A stretch of DNA of 64,000 nt, from assembly GCA_965153455.1 (NCBI GenBank), contig OZ234502.1, positions 8,277,495-8,341,494 on the forward strand, read 5' to 3'. Origin of the DNA: Sphagnum compactum. Its lineage: Eukaryota > Bryophyta > Sphagnopsida > Sphagnales. A program made the translations under genes and the position numbers. Under the pieces are notes generated by a model. The model saw only the letters and a program-made list of their open reading frames with translations, made no database searches and had not been told where the DNA came from. Shown in pieces: positions 11,346 through 24,224 of the stretch (within the stretch, counting starts at the first letter, position 1; every line of letters starts with the position of its first letter).

Positions 11346-13350
11346 ATCCCATTCTTATCAAAGATGTGTCCTCATCTTGTTTGACCCTACATTACAAGCC
11401 TGCACCCTAGGAACGAACTGAAACGAACTGCATGTCAGGAAGAACTTAATCTAATGGTCTATCTTTCGGTCCAGCAGCTTTGGGCTTGCTAGCAAAGACA
11501 TGTTAGCACGAACACAAAAACCAATCAGCCAATCATCTAAACAAGGAACGTACAACAAGACCCATAGCTTTCATTTCATCCCGTTGTATGCAGCTCAAGA
11601 ACACGCTTAAGAGTGATGCAAACAGGTTCTTTCTCCATGCAAAAGATCTAATGAATCACATCATGCAGCATTCAAAGCTTCTTTCACCATAAAAAGAGAA
11701 GAACCTGGCAGTAGTACACTGAAACATTAACGTTTGCATACATCGCATGGTAAGGTGTTCATGCCTCCCATCAGACTCATTCTCCCTTTCATCTTTCTGT
11801 TTTCCTGCATCAACAACACTCCCCCCCTCCCTCGCTGCCACAGTCTTTAGGTCTACTATACACTTTGCAGGTTCAGGTTTGTGATCCAGTACCTTAGTGA
11901 GCAGTCTGAGATGAAGGACCTGCTCCCGCCGACTGATTTCCTTCTGGCTGCAGATTCTGCAACAAACTGGATTGCACAGAAGTGATAGCAAGCAGCATTC
12001 TGGAGCCTTTCTTGCATGTTAGCAAAACACGCGATTCTAAGTCTCTGCAGATCTTCATAACAAGTGCTAAGACAAGTTGGACACCGATCTAGACCACATT
12101 CATAAGAGAGACAACCGCTCGCGACCAGAAGGGTTTGAACGACATCTATGTAGACCAGATCCGTTTGAACGACAATCGTTCTGGGAGTTCAACCACACCA
12201 GATCCGTTCGAGCGACAATCCACCAGCCAAGGATGGTTGGGATCCGGTCACAATGGAAGTGTCTACAGAGACAGCCATCATGCGGGAACTATGGGCATCC
12301 AAGCAAATAACAAGTGCGTTCTGCAAGCGTGCCCACCTCTGAAATTGGAGGCTGTATTCCAAAGGCCGAAGAGACAATCGGTCACGCTTCTCGGCAGACA
12401 AGGCATCGTTCTTCTTGTGAATCGGACCGGAGGAAGGCGGGTTTAATGGTTGTTGCAAGCGACCCGGGAGATAAAACAATGACTGCGTGGTGTAGGAGCA
12501 GCCGATCGCAGCGGCCAGTAAGGAGGACAATCACAGATCGGCAAGTCGACAGCAACCGTCCGTGTGAGGCTATGAAAGAAGAACAACGCCATGTCTGCCG
12601 ACAAGCGTAACTGAGTGCCTCCTCGTCCTGCTGATGCTAAGCAGGCAATACTGCAGTCCGAGAGTTCAGAACTTTCCATCTTCAGGAACACAGAAGAAAG
12701 AAGCAAACCTTACTTCTGACACTTCAGATGACGGTTCGATTCAGTTCCCCCCGTTGAAGACCTGCCGGCGACATCCGGTGCATCGTTCTGAAACCGTAAC
12801 CACTTGCGACGCGGACCTGACATCTAGCCTCTAGGAAACAGTCTTGACACTGATAGAGAAACAAAAACACCATCACAGAACTAGTGAATCTGTCGTCCGA
12901 CGGATCTTTCTCATTATCTCATTTTCCGCCACTCTTGGAACAACATCGTCTACGGAAAGGAAAAATGCCCTTCCCATCGCCGAAGACCTTCGCGGACTTC
13001 GTCAACTACTTTCTTTTTTGGTACTATTTCTGAACTCTTCCGCTTCCGATGCGACTCCGAATTCATGAACAAAACAGACAAAACTCTTACAAACAACAGC
13101 AAGCAAGAGAATCACAAAACAGATCAAAAAAATTCAACCGCAGACACAACCGCAGCGGCGGAAAGAGAAAGCAAGCTTTGCTTGGAAGAGAGAAGCGGGA
13201 CAGAAGAAGAGACAGATCGCTCTCCACTCCCGTTACGTAACCTATATACATGTGCCCGCCTGCGGCAGCAACAGGCGAGAAAGGCGCTGCAAATGCACGA
13301 CAGTGGAAAGAGAGCCGCCAGAGAGAGAGAGAGAGAGAACAGAGCCACAC
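11346..13350. other. Higher-GC region with short repeats, no gene model
   Basis: GC content is higher than the surroundings, which suggests an old promoter or first-exon area for a minus-strand gene, but no start or exon could be defended. A 20-mer-scale repeat (AGATCCGTTTGAACGACAAT and variants) occurs three times at about 12130-12220. A short (GA)9 lies at 13321-13338. Frames on both strands here overlap each other and show no motif. Confidence 0.3.
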
Positions 13351-15160
13351 TTAATTAAGAAAATTAATCCAACCTAATCACATAATAATTCCACTTTAAT
13401 CTATTAAGGAAATAATCCATTATCCAAGCTAATCATAGTATAATAATTTTCTTTTAAACTTAAATTAAAAGGCATAATCCAACTTAAACCTATGATTTTG
13501 GCTAAATATCCACTCTTTAAATTATTATTATGATAACTTTATGTAACCTTCTTATATGATTCTGGCTACCTATGTCTCCGATTATAAATTATTGTATTAC
13601 ATATATAATTAAACCTCAATTATATATTGATTTTGGCATAATACACCCAAACTTTAAATTATTATTTTAGGTCATATGATCTCATTACCATCCAACCTAA
13701 TGGCATAATGATTTTGGATCTGCATACATTCTTAAAGTATTTTTATCAATGGATCTTCCTTGGGCTTTTGAATAATACAAAACTTGCCAAACTTTCTTGC
13801 AATAAAAAAGCAAAGTTGGGGAATGAAAGAGAAAATGGAAGGGTACAAGTTCCATCAAAATTCTGCCCAGTAATTATCTAATGAAGCCTTCAGTTAGGAT
13901 CTGCTACCAATCCTAATTCTGGACTCTTAACTTGTTGTTGGCAGCCTTTTCTTTTTGTGTGAAAATTTCACACTGTAGCAAAAACCAATTTGTCACAAAA
14001 TTCCATGACTGTTTTTTTAAAACCTTGAAGTTTGGAAAATTTCCCAAAAAAATCCAAAGAGATTGGCAGATTTCTGTACATGGCCTAAAACTTTTTTTTC
14101 TTTTCATATTTTATTAATAGCCAGATTTGGCTAAATTTAAGAATGATCACCACCTTGACTACATCACAAAATTGAATTTTATAAAACTGGTTGTTGGTAG
14201 ATGGATTGAGATCTATATTTTCATAGTCAGCAGTTCGGTTGTAAAATGGAGAAATTCAATTCGGACCTGATTAAGACCCATGGTCCAGATTTAGAATGTA
14301 GCAATGAAGCTACAATTCAATTAGAACGCAGAGGTCCAGACTTAGAATGTAAGAACTAAACTCAGACTTAATTAGGGGTCAGGTCCTTTCTCCCTCCATG
14401 TACCTGCTTTTTTGTCGTTTCTCTTCCTTGTAATAAAGTTTGGCAGGTTCACATCAATAGCAGGAATAATTAATTAATCAACTACCAACTGTGAGTAAGA
14501 GATAAGAAGTGAATGGGAGGAGGGTTCATATTACTTACAGAAGAGGTGGAAATAAAGACATGAGAGGATTCACAAAGAAACTGTAGAATTTTATTTTTGT
14601 TGTATGCGGAAGGCACCATACTCCACCATACCCTGGGCAATATTTCTGCCATAACAACAGCTGGAAGTCAAGAACTTACAGAATTTGCCGAGAACTGGTA
14701 GAATATACCATCCTCCACTGTACCCTTGTCAATATTTCTGTCACAACTCAGGGGCACCTTACCATCAGGCTTCTCCTTCACAAATAAAATTGTAGCCTTT
14801 CAAATTCTTCTGGGTCTTTACACTGAATAACAGCTGAGAATGGGGCCCCTTTTGGGAATGAGGGTGGGTGTGATGTAAGGTGGGAGCCAAGTGTGGGACC
14901 TGAATTTCCAGAACTGCCCCACTCAAGATCTCACTCCCACCTTCCATAGAGGCCTCATTCTCGAACGGCCCCATTCTCAATCCTTATCCTACATGTATAT
15001 AGCGCTCTGAAATGCCATGAAAATCTAACTTACACTTCCAATAAATAGCTCCTGCATTGGTTAATAGTTAGTGTATACATAAGTCATAAATCAATCATCC
15101 TTGTTACTATGCGTATTAATTCATCAATAAAGAAGGAGCTCACTGCTTAATTATAAGTGG
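13351..15160. other. AT-rich DNA with one copy of a dispersed repeat
   Basis: The segment at about 13960-14175 shares blocks with about 50250-50460 (same orientation) and weakly with about 58075-58140 (opposite orientation). The common core is AGCCAGATTTGGCTAAATTT followed by GATCACCACCTTGACTACAT and CACAAAAT. No coding sequence was seen. Confidence 0.5.
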
Positions 15161-15785
15161 TTCTTTCCCCTATGACAAGTTCAAACCAGGAAAGGACCAG
15201 TTTTATCAAGCCCCCAAAAACTTAACTATTAAGTCCATTGCAAAACCTAATTGACATTCCTTAAATTGTAGGAACCAATGAAAAATACATGCCTCTATGC
15301 CTTCTTATGGCAGTTCAAACTTCAAACGAGGCAAGGAAATGTTCTGTATGGAGTTCCCAGAAAGTTAACTCACAGTTCACAACAGCAGCTAGTTAGCATT
15401 CCTTGAAATGCGGGATCAATTGAAAACTACATGGCTCTATGTTTAGACACAAAGTTTAACCCAACAAAGGAAATGTTTCATGAGATTGCCATAAAGTTAA
15501 CTCAGAGTTCACAATGACACCTAGTGAGAATTTCACAAACTGTGAGACCAGATGAAAACTATTTGGCTTTGTCCTTTATGAAAAGTTGAAAGTTCAAAAC
15601 CCCAAAAGAAATATTCGTGGGTGAAGTTCCCAAAAAGTTAACTCGGAGTTCACAATAAGTCACATTCCTCAAAATTTGAGACCAAACGAAAGAATACATG
15701 AGTCTGTCCTTCATGTCAGGTTCAAAGGAAATGTGGCATGATGTTCACAATTCACAGTAACACCATGCTCATGAGCAAGGGCTCT
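15160..15785. repeat. Degenerate tandem array, 132-143 bp units
   Basis: At least four units share AAGTTAACTC.GAGTTCACAA (anchors at 15219, 15362, 15494 and 15635), ATGGCTCTATG and GGAAATGTT blocks. Unit length varies from 132 to 143 bp. Noncoding. Confidence 0.8.
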
Positions 15786-18700
15786 TTGTTCCAATTTTGT
15801 GATGTAAATAGTTGATGGTCCACAGGAGGCATTAGCAAAATTTGGTTACAGGTCAATCAGAGAGGAGAGCAAAATATTTAGGAATCCTGCAACATGTTGA
15901 CAACCTCTTGAATGAGTCGCACTAGATTTTTTGTTGGTTATTTAACTGGGGAAAATTCACTGGAAAACAGGCTGGCCACCAATGTGGGACCAAATGGAAG
16001 CTATATCATTCCTAGTCTCTCCCTCCCAGGCAGAGCCAATCAACAACCAACCATGTTGTTATTGCACACAGGGTTTGGTTACTGTGGTTCTAATGTAAAC
16101 TGAGTCAATAAGTTCCACAAGTCTAAATGAAATCAACGGATCTCTGATTTTCCTTCTTTGTCTCTTAGAAACATTAATGTGGCCTGTGCAGTTAACTCAA
16201 GCGGGGCTCTCACAACTTTTTCTTTTTTCTTTTAAAGGAGCCATATTGATTGGCCCATCAGCAATTTTTTGGAACATTGGGCATGCCCCCCAATAGAAGC
16301 ACCTCTTTGGACCCCCAGTTGCAAAATAGAAACAAATGTGCACCCTTGGCTTTCACCTTTTTAGTTTATATACAGAGGAGCTGAGATTTGGGCAAACCAT
16401 GCGGGATAAAACCCAGGTCCTATTGGGAACATCTTGGGGAACATATTTGGGAACTTGGGAACACATTGGGAACAAGTGGAAAAAAAACAAAAAACCCCTT
16501 CCCCCCCCTCCCTCCCTCCCTCCCACCCTCCCTCCCTCCCACCCTCAAAAAGAAAAAAACTGGATTGTTCATGAGTGCATGCTGAGCCTCCTCATTGGCT
16601 GCATGAAATTTCTGCTTCCAAAACTGTTGGTCACCATTTTTTGCCAAGGCTAATGGCAAGGGCAGAATTTTGAGGACATAGTCTAGTCTTTCAGCGTAAG
16701 CCCGCAATGACACACAAAATGAAAATTAGTACGGGTGTTTGACTTTTCAAATGAGAAATTACCAGTTGAACTTGTCCAACAAGTGATGGGTCAGGAAAAA
16801 CACACAGAGATTAACATTTCATTTTTTTGTTCTGTACTTAGGAGAATCTCTCCTTGCGTTGTTCGGACTAAGTAGTTTAAGGAATCCCTTTGGATAGGTT
16901 TTGTTGTTTTTCATACAAACAAAACCCACCCAAAATTGCACGTGACATGGGGATATGGGACAAGGCATAACATTTCTGAGAATGAGGACCCTTGATTTTC
17001 AAGGACTTCACATGGTGACATACTCTTTTGAAATTTTCCTCCAAAAAAAAGTTTGATTTGTGAACAGACATTAGGAATAAGACAACCAAATGTCCCAAGG
17101 TACATCCCAGTCCTTTGACCTTGAGGACATCCGGAAAGTGCAGTCTTAGTACTTACAACCACGATGTTCTAACTAAAATAATCTACAACAATTCCATGAT
17201 TCATGTTAGCCAGAAATGTGCCCAATAAGTGTCCTTCTTGAGGAACCTAAGTACATCAGATGTAAGTCTTGTTGGGCTGAAATATGCCCAATAAGTGTCC
17301 TTTTCTCTGGACCTGACTCACGAGTGATTAAGATGTATAAGTCTTGTAAATACAGGGCCAACCCCAAAAGTCTTGGTGGGTGACTAGAAGTTTTATGGCA
17401 TTACATGACCCAGTCAAGGGGGAGCAATGGGAGTTGGCTTCAAGAAAAGGAGGGTCGGGGAGGCCAAGAATGTTTGTAACTTTGTACAGATTGACAACTG
17501 GGCCCCAGTTTACTTAACTATTTAACTCAAAGGCAAGTACAGGTCAATTGATATTGTTACCCATTGTGATAGGAAATGCAAAAATTCAAAAAAAAGAAAA
17601 AGAGAAGGCAAATACCTAACACAATTGGTAAAATGAGCATTCCTTTTTACGTGGGTAACATCCATTAAATCACATCGTCACCTAGATGTTTTCCATCTTA
17701 AGGAGGAAATCAAATGCCAAGGATGCTCCAATAAATAAGCACAGATGAAAAATGATGTCCAAGAAAGAGGATCCATTTGGACATCCAATATAATTATGTT
17801 ATCAAAAGGAGTACCTACCAAGTTCCAACATAACAAAAGGGATGAACTTAATAAGAAAGCTTGATGGAGATGTTTCAATGGTCAACCTATCATTGTTTGT
17901 TAGTTAGGAAGCAAAATACTCATGTGCAAACGGTACCAAGGGAAGGACACCTAAAACATGACTTTCATGAGTAATGAATGGGAATATACACAAAGGGAAA
18001 TAGGTGTGTGTTTCAAACTGGTCTTCAAATATAAACATGAGAGGTTGCAAGCAATTCTTGAAAGCACACAAAAAGGTCTTGTCAAAATGAGATAGGTTGT
18101 AGTCTTCTCTTACTTGGGGTGAACCTAAATATGATCATTTATTTTCTTTAGTTTGTAGAAAGCTGAACCCTCAAAGTTCTAAGTTTAATACAAGCAATAT
18201 AGTTTTGGGTGTGACTCTCCATGTGATGAGTTCCAACTTGATGTATGATATTTTGGAAAATATGATGATCTTTATTTACTATGTGGTGAAAAATTAACTA
18301 GAATATTCATGAGTTGTTGTTTAGTTGAAGTTATTGTTATTATGGGCACGAAAACTAAATAACTAAAAATTTATTCTCAATCCCCACAAGGGCTATGACA
18401 AATTTATAAAAAACATCATCCATGAACCCTTCTTAAATATTTTTCCTTTTGTTTGTTATGAATGCATGCTATTCATCGTGGATGAAAGTTAATCATTTTA
18501 TGAATAAATTGCATCCATAATGATGAACGAATTTCATCCATGCATAACAATACAAGCTACATGAACTGTCATTTGAACTTACACCATGTTCCATTTATTC
18601 TATAAGGTTTTATGCTAAATTTGACAAATTGTCTCTCATAATTGTCATTCATCTTGTTACTTGTTTTAATGGATTAAATATTAGCAACAAATGTTTGTCT

Positions 18701-19776
18701 TCAATGTTGATGCTTTTCCCCCTTGCACCTTTTTGTGGGAACCTCAACTCCACAAGCAATTCAAGCATAGTTTTTGAATTTATAGCACAAGAGTTTGGTA
18801 ATGTCCTTAATTTCCATAATCAATGATTTATTTTAAGCATGTGTATGAAAAGCTTAATGTGTTTTGTCATCACATATGCCTACAAATAACTACACACAAC
18901 ACATATATAAGCAATGAATGTGCAATGAATCACGATCACAAAGCAAAAAATTGTTACTTTATCTTGCAATCTATCTTTGAATACACATTCCTAACAATAA
19001 AGGGTTCCATGCTTATTTAAACTAAGAATGGACAATTATAATATAGACTTGCATGATCCTTGTAAATGCATGCCATCAACTTGCAATTACATTCACATTT
19101 TAAATAGGAAACGTTTGCACTTCAAGACTTCATTGTTTCAAGCAGTGTTTCCAGCATTGAACATTGCAAACATGAATATAAACATTTCTCATTCTCATTG
19201 ACGATTGGCAAAAGAGTCTAAATGCAATAAGTGATTTTTAGAGGTTAATGAATAGTCAGTGTTAGTGCACAAAGATGAACAACATCAAATCCAATCAACA
19301 AGCAATATTCCTCCTGTTATAAAAGACAAATGAAAATAGTACCTGGTGATGGCAAACTCAACTACCATGTTGTGAGATGAGAGGAAGCTGACACACATAA
19401 AACACAGACAGGTTACCCATCAATGGTGAACTCAAACATGATTGTGCTACATGGTTTGAAAGTGACAGATAACACTCTCAAGAAGAGGTGGTCATTAAAG
19501 AGCCTACAAACTAATTGCTTCAATTAACCAAGTACTCTGAACAACTCATTATGTCACATCTCCATTTTATTGCCAACCTAACCTTATGGTATATATGATA
19601 TACCATAGCAACAGAATAACTGTTGAAGAAAACAGCAGTCAAGCAAGATTGTCTGAGAAACACAGTCAAATCTACTATCAACAACAAACTGCACAACAAG
19701 GTAACCACCAGCAGTGGTTTCCAGCCAAACCAAAACAAATGCAACAAGAAGCAAGGGAGCTCATAAGCTTGTGAGT
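15786..19776. other. Intergenic DNA without recognised genes
   Basis: It includes a (CCCT)n tract at about 16498-16545 and an imperfect tandem duplication at about 17208-17345 (TGCCCAATAAGTGTCCTT twice). The TTGGGAAC motif recurs at 16423-16472. No frame shows a known motif on either strand. Confidence 0.4.
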
Positions 19777-19895
19777 GTCAGTTGCAAAGTATCAGACCGT
19801 CAACTTCATCAAAAAATGGCAGTGACTAGCTGCCATTACTCCGTAATGACTTTACCCACTTCTGATAGTGGGTGAAGATAAGATAACGATCTGCT
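19777..19895. repeat. Dispersed repeat, copy 1 of 2
   Basis: It matches 21779-21897 in the same orientation, with AAAGTA.CAGACC, AACTTCATC and the hairpin TGGCAGTGACTAGCTGCCA followed by TTACTCC. The two copies lie on either side of the 3' half of the mevalonate kinase pseudogene, copy 2 being inside its first intron. Confidence 0.7.
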
Positions 19896-21778
19896 AAGAT
19901 GCCTCACCCCCACAAACATCACCACAACCCTCATCCTGCATTCAAAATTGTCTACTTCCTCATGAATTCAAAGATGTGTTTCAAGATTATCTTTTCCCCT
20001 ATATAATCACTTTCACAGAAGGGACAAAGAAAGCCCCTTTAGGCCACCAAATCTGGTGGTATGTCCACCCCAATCATTAAATCGCCACCATCTGGATTAA
20101 GCTCTCACATGACCTGCACTCCATGCCTACCAATTGCTGCTTCTAAACAAGAGAAGCCCTGGCCATCCATATCCACTTTCAGCACTTCCACAAGCATGGA
20201 TGCCATCTCTAAAGACTATGTCAAGGTTAGACTTGGGCCAAATTCAAGTAGAGGAGAATAGAAAACACAAAATAAAAAGCAAACATAGCTGAAAAGCTTT
20301 GTAAAAATAGTGACAGCCTCCTGACATTTTGAGTGACTATCAAGAGTCAGCAACAATCCATCATAACATTCCCTTTGCCATCAGGTATCACAGAGAAGGA
20401 TACGTTTTGGTAAAAGGGTTAACACACAGCCACCTCCACCTGCTCCTGTCAGCTTCGACTGAAGTTTAAATGCAGCAGTGATCTGGCAAACAGCTGCAAT
20501 AGAAACATGGCTGACTCGAAGACACTGCAATAAGCCATGGCTCATCCCCACTAGCTCTTCAAACTTCACTTCCTCTTTAGCTTTCAAAAGAGTTGTAATA
20601 TCACCTGTTGGGCGGCATTCATCAGGAAGTTGCCAGCTCTTAGCTTCATCTAAGTCCACCCTTGAATTTTATGAAGACAGCAAAATGGAGACAACTTCAT
20701 CAGCAATATGATCAATGGCTTCAAAAATTGCAGTCATTGCTTCAGGATGCCTGAGAGCACGCTTGCCAACAACAGCCACCAAAGCTTTCATATTCCATCC
20801 CACATTTGAATTAGTGAGAAGAATCTGCAGGGACATTGCGGAATGCAGGTGCATCAGCTCACCTTGCATAAACCTCACCACATATCCCAGGACAGTAGAG
20901 CACCAATTTATGACATTGCTCATGCACAAGGTCAAAGGATAGAGAAAAAAAGTACCTATACAAAAATGACTCTATTATGACTCTTACTTAGGAGCTTACA
21001 GTATTATCAATGCCTGATGGGCAACCATGAATAATGTGTTCCCCCTCAAATGCCCACTTGTTTATGAGGTCCAGTTTCTTCTCATCCACACCATGCCAGT
21101 TACCTGTGTCTGGAAACTTTTAGCTCCCTTTCTCTTCATGTATGGTTCCTGCTGTTGGTAAGTTAATTGCGGCTGCCAAGTGTAGCAAAGCAGCTGCCAA
21201 GCAAAAAAAGTGAGCTGCTTAGGAGCCAAGACCTGCACCCACTGTAAGTTCTGAAGTCTCACTGCAATTGGCTGCAAACTGCTGCATTAGCCCTTTTAGT
21301 CCATCCCCACCCCTTCAGATGGGTTGAGAAATGACAAACATTGGTTTCCACTATCCACACAAAAATTATGGAGAAAGCATTTTTTTTCCTCACCTAAGGA
21401 TTTGATGTATACAGAAACAAGAAAGTCATCACTGCAGCCACTGTCCCCTTTGAAGCATCCCATGAATCTGATTCAAAACAAAAGATCCAAGTCAGGTCGT
21501 CTCCCCATCAGAGCATTTCGATACTGCAGGCTTTCCACATCTAAAATCTCTTCCATCCTCTTGAGGGGCCAGCTGATGTTAACATGTGGAAGCTCCAAAA
21601 CCAGAAATTCTTCTGCACCTGGGAAAAAACAGCATGTATGAACAGGTATCAAGAGAAAAGAAAACTATGAGATGGCATAGAAAACTCCAGACACACACTT
21701 TGAAGCTAACCCATGTGTCAGTTCTGGCCAAACCAAAGAAACAGGAGAAGAACAAGTGTGGTCATAATCTTGAGAGCA

Positions 21779-21897
21779 CCACTACAAAGTACTAGACCAT
21801 GAAGTTCATCATGAATGGCAGTGACTAGCTGCCATTACTCCCCACTGACTTCATCGGCTGCTAACAGTGGATGTAGACAAGTATATAATCCTCTGCT
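21779..21897. repeat. Dispersed repeat, copy 2 of 2, in intron 1 of the MVK pseudogene
   Basis: This is the partner of 19777-19895. It includes the same short hairpin TGGCAGTGACTAGCTGCCA and the downstream AGTGG.TG.AGA block. Confidence 0.7.
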
Positions 21898-22140
21898 CTC
21901 AATTTAGGTCAAACGATCAACAAAAATCTGTGTTGAGTTTCTGTCACACTGTCCGGAATCAACAGATGATGTCAGCTAGCCCTTGAGGGATAGCTAATAA
22001 AAGAAGTCAATAGAATCCTCTTTCAAACTGCAATAAGATTGTAAGGGTAAGCATCAATCCATTTTAGCTTGCCTATTCAAGCAAGCATCTAAGCCTAAGG
22101 CTTCTGAGAGGTCTACATAGAGGGCAGTGGCTGGGGCCTG

Positions 22141-22225
22141 CTGAAAGAGGGATACTATTGACTTCAATGTCAGCTAGCCATTGAGGGATAGCTAATAAAA
22201 AAAGTCAATAGTATCCTCTTTCAGG
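22141..22225. mobile_element. Short foldback (MITE-like) element
   Basis: CTGAAAGAGG.ATACTATTGACTT at the left is the reverse complement of AAGTCAATAGTATCCTCTTTCAG at the right, giving an arm of about 23 bp with one bulged base. The loop contains AGCTAGCC..GGATAGCT. Its right half (GTCAGCTAGCC to CCTCTTTCA) also occurs at about 21971-22026. No clear target-site duplication was found. Confidence 0.6.
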
Positions 22226-22240
22226 GTTCAACAGTTGTCA

Positions 22241-22463
22241 AGAGGGAACCCTAGTTTTCAGATGTGAGTCATCTCCTCTGTAGCATATGCAAACTGCATG
22301 ATGCTTGGACTGCTGAGAGGGAACCCTAATTTTCAGATGTGAGTCATCTCCTCTGTAGCATATGCAAACTGCATGATGCTTGGACTGCTGAGAGGGAACC
22401 CTAGTTTTCAGATGTGAGTCAAATCCTCTATAGCATACGCAAACTGCATGATGCGGACTGCTG
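22241..22463. repeat. 75-bp tandem repeat, three copies
   Basis: AGAGGGAACCCTA begins units at 22241, 22316 and 22391. The copies are nearly identical, so the expansion is recent. It lies in intron 1 of the MVK pseudogene and produces a spurious minus-strand frame with repeated HAVCICYRG. Confidence 0.95.
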
Positions 22464-23474
22464 CAACATATTGTGGAGTGAGAGCCATTGGAGGGCATGG
22501 AACTCCATTGCAAATCTCAAGAGCTCTAATATGGTGGTCTATGATTGTAAGCAACCTTTCCAGTTTTGTTCAATAAGGTCATATAGAGTGCCAAGTTACT
22601 ATCATCAGCTACCCTTTCCTGGTTAAGAACAATGGCTAAGTTGGAGAGAGTTCAGCTACCTATTGATCAATCCAGCTCTCCAGCCTTTGGCACAGGTACA
22701 GAACAGGGAGCAAAAGGCAGTAGAAACAGCAGAATCATGAATGATGATTGTTCCTATTTTGGCATGATCAGACCTTTGCTTCAAAAGAAACCAGAATGCT
22801 CAAGACAGAAATACTGGCAGGCAGAAGTAACAGAAGTCAAGCAATCAAATGCAGTTGTAACTTCACTGCAGGGGGTAACTTCAGGGAGGAGATACAAAGG
22901 GGATTCCCGACAGCAAAACCGCCAAGATGCAGGTTCCGATGCTAATATTGTCCAGAAGTAATGCCAAACTTGTTTCTAATATAGCACTCCAGTGCACGCA
23001 TTGCTCTCAAGGAATGCAGAACATAGTCTGTCTCTCTCCATCAATAGACGACAATGATAATAATACACCTTTACCAACCCAATACGCCTCCTTCCACATC
23101 GTTGACAAGAAAATCTGTTCAAGAAGATCATCTTCGCCGGAAGAATGGATGTGATGCAGCATCAGGGAAAGAAACTGAAAGAGAGGATGCACCTGGAGAA
23201 AGAGGACGATAACGAATGCGAGCGGTAGTGTACAGTCCAAAGAGCTGCTGCCACTGCCGCACTTCCATGCACAACCGCATACTTCCCGCTCCAAATAACC
23301 TTTCCAGGCGCTCTGGCCTGCACCATCTCTCCTCCCTCCTCCTCCTCCTCCTCCTCCTCCTCGATCTCCATCTCCTCCACAGCCTCCTCCTTCCAAAACG
23401 CAAGCAGAAAACAAGCTCGGAGAGACTATCTGCAATCGCGGAAAAAATAGCACGTGAAGGCAGGAGCGTGAGGG

Positions 23475-23815
23475 TTATCAACTGACAAGAGTGCCCTCGT
23501 GGATGACAAAATGCTCCTTCCCTTTAGGTTCCAGCTCAGCATCGTCGTAGTGGTGATTATCATCCCAGCAGGTTATCAACTCACGATGGTGCCTTTGTAG
23601 ATGACAAAAATGCTGTTGTTCCTTCTCATCATCATCATCATCATTTATCATCCAAGTGGATTCCAAACTCACAATAGTGCCTTTGTAGATGACAAAATGT
23701 TCCTTCCCTCTTTGCTGCTTGCTGACCATCGTCTTCATGTTCTTGTCATCTAAAGCGAGGGGTTATCAACTCATGCATGTACGCTCGTGGATGACAAAAT
23801 GATCTTTCATCCACT
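23475..23815. repeat. Minisatellite with TGCCTTTGTAGATGACAAAA core
   Basis: The core occurs four times (about 23490, 23590, 23671 and 23780), separated by variable spacers including an (ATC)n run at 23629-23646. It lies directly 5' of the MVK pseudogene. Confidence 0.75.
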
Positions 23816-24189
23816 TAGACCTAACCTCTGCGTTTGTAATCTGATCTCTACGGGTGCTGAGATAATTTCCAAGATCTGAAGAACCTTGCAATTTTGTAAG
23901 TAGAAAATACACAAAATTTTGTAAAGTCTCATTTGAGAGTAAATTCTGTCCAATATAAGCACTTTTTGTTTGGACTCTATTGGCATTTGCAGTTTCAGAT
24001 GAAAGAGAATCCTCATATTCTCATACCACGTTTCTTCCTCACAAAATGGTTGTGTTATTTGTATGGGGTACCAAATTCTCAACCATGTTTTTAAATTGGC
24101 AGGATATCAACCAAATCTTTTTAGACACAATAGTTGTTATGCTAATATATATCATGTATTGGCACTAATTGACACAAGACTGGTCTAAT

Positions 24190-24214
24190 ATGTTATATAT
24201 ATATATATATATAT
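24190..24214. repeat. (TA)n microsatellite
   Basis: A simple TA run flanks the start of the 24.2-25.1 kb tandem array. Confidence 0.85.
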
Positions 24215-24224
24215 GTATGCATAG

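Larger units (their letters stand above)
20105..23380 (-). pseudogene. MVK: Mevalonate kinase pseudogene (unprocessed, introns kept)
   Basis: Mevalonate kinase phosphorylates mevalonate in cytosolic isoprenoid synthesis. Exon remnants on the minus strand, in family order, are: about 23380-23130 (acidic poly-Glu start, then VQARAPGKVIWSGKYAVVHG); 21618-21394 (LVLELPHVNISWPLKRMEE, then DSWDASKGTVAAVMTFLFLY); 21271-21000 (SELTVGAGLGS*AAH, then [20 protein letters not shown]); about 20892-20404 (GKRALRHPEAMTAIFEAIDH, then SKLTGAGGGGCVLTLLP); and 20208-20105 (GFSCLEAAIGRHGVQVM, TGA). Several exon edges keep GT-AG sites. Disruptions are a frameshift near 23240, an extra T near 21475 giving TGA, a frame slip at about 21395, a 2-nt slip near 21258, and TAA stops at 21219-21221, 21120-21122 and 20669-20671. 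Family residues are also changed: GEHAVVHG to GKYAVVHG, and GKPSGID to GCPSGID. It cannot make a working kinase, so a functional copy should be elsewhere in the genome. Confidence 0.9.

Noticed and set aside
22632-22961. 109-codon plus-strand frame in the MVK pseudogene intron
   Set aside because: No motif, no splice partners, and it lies inside the intron of a gene on the other strand.
23007-23453. 148-codon minus frame with Gly/Arg-rich run
   Set aside because: It is an out-of-frame reading of the MVK pseudogene exon 1 and its GAG repeat.
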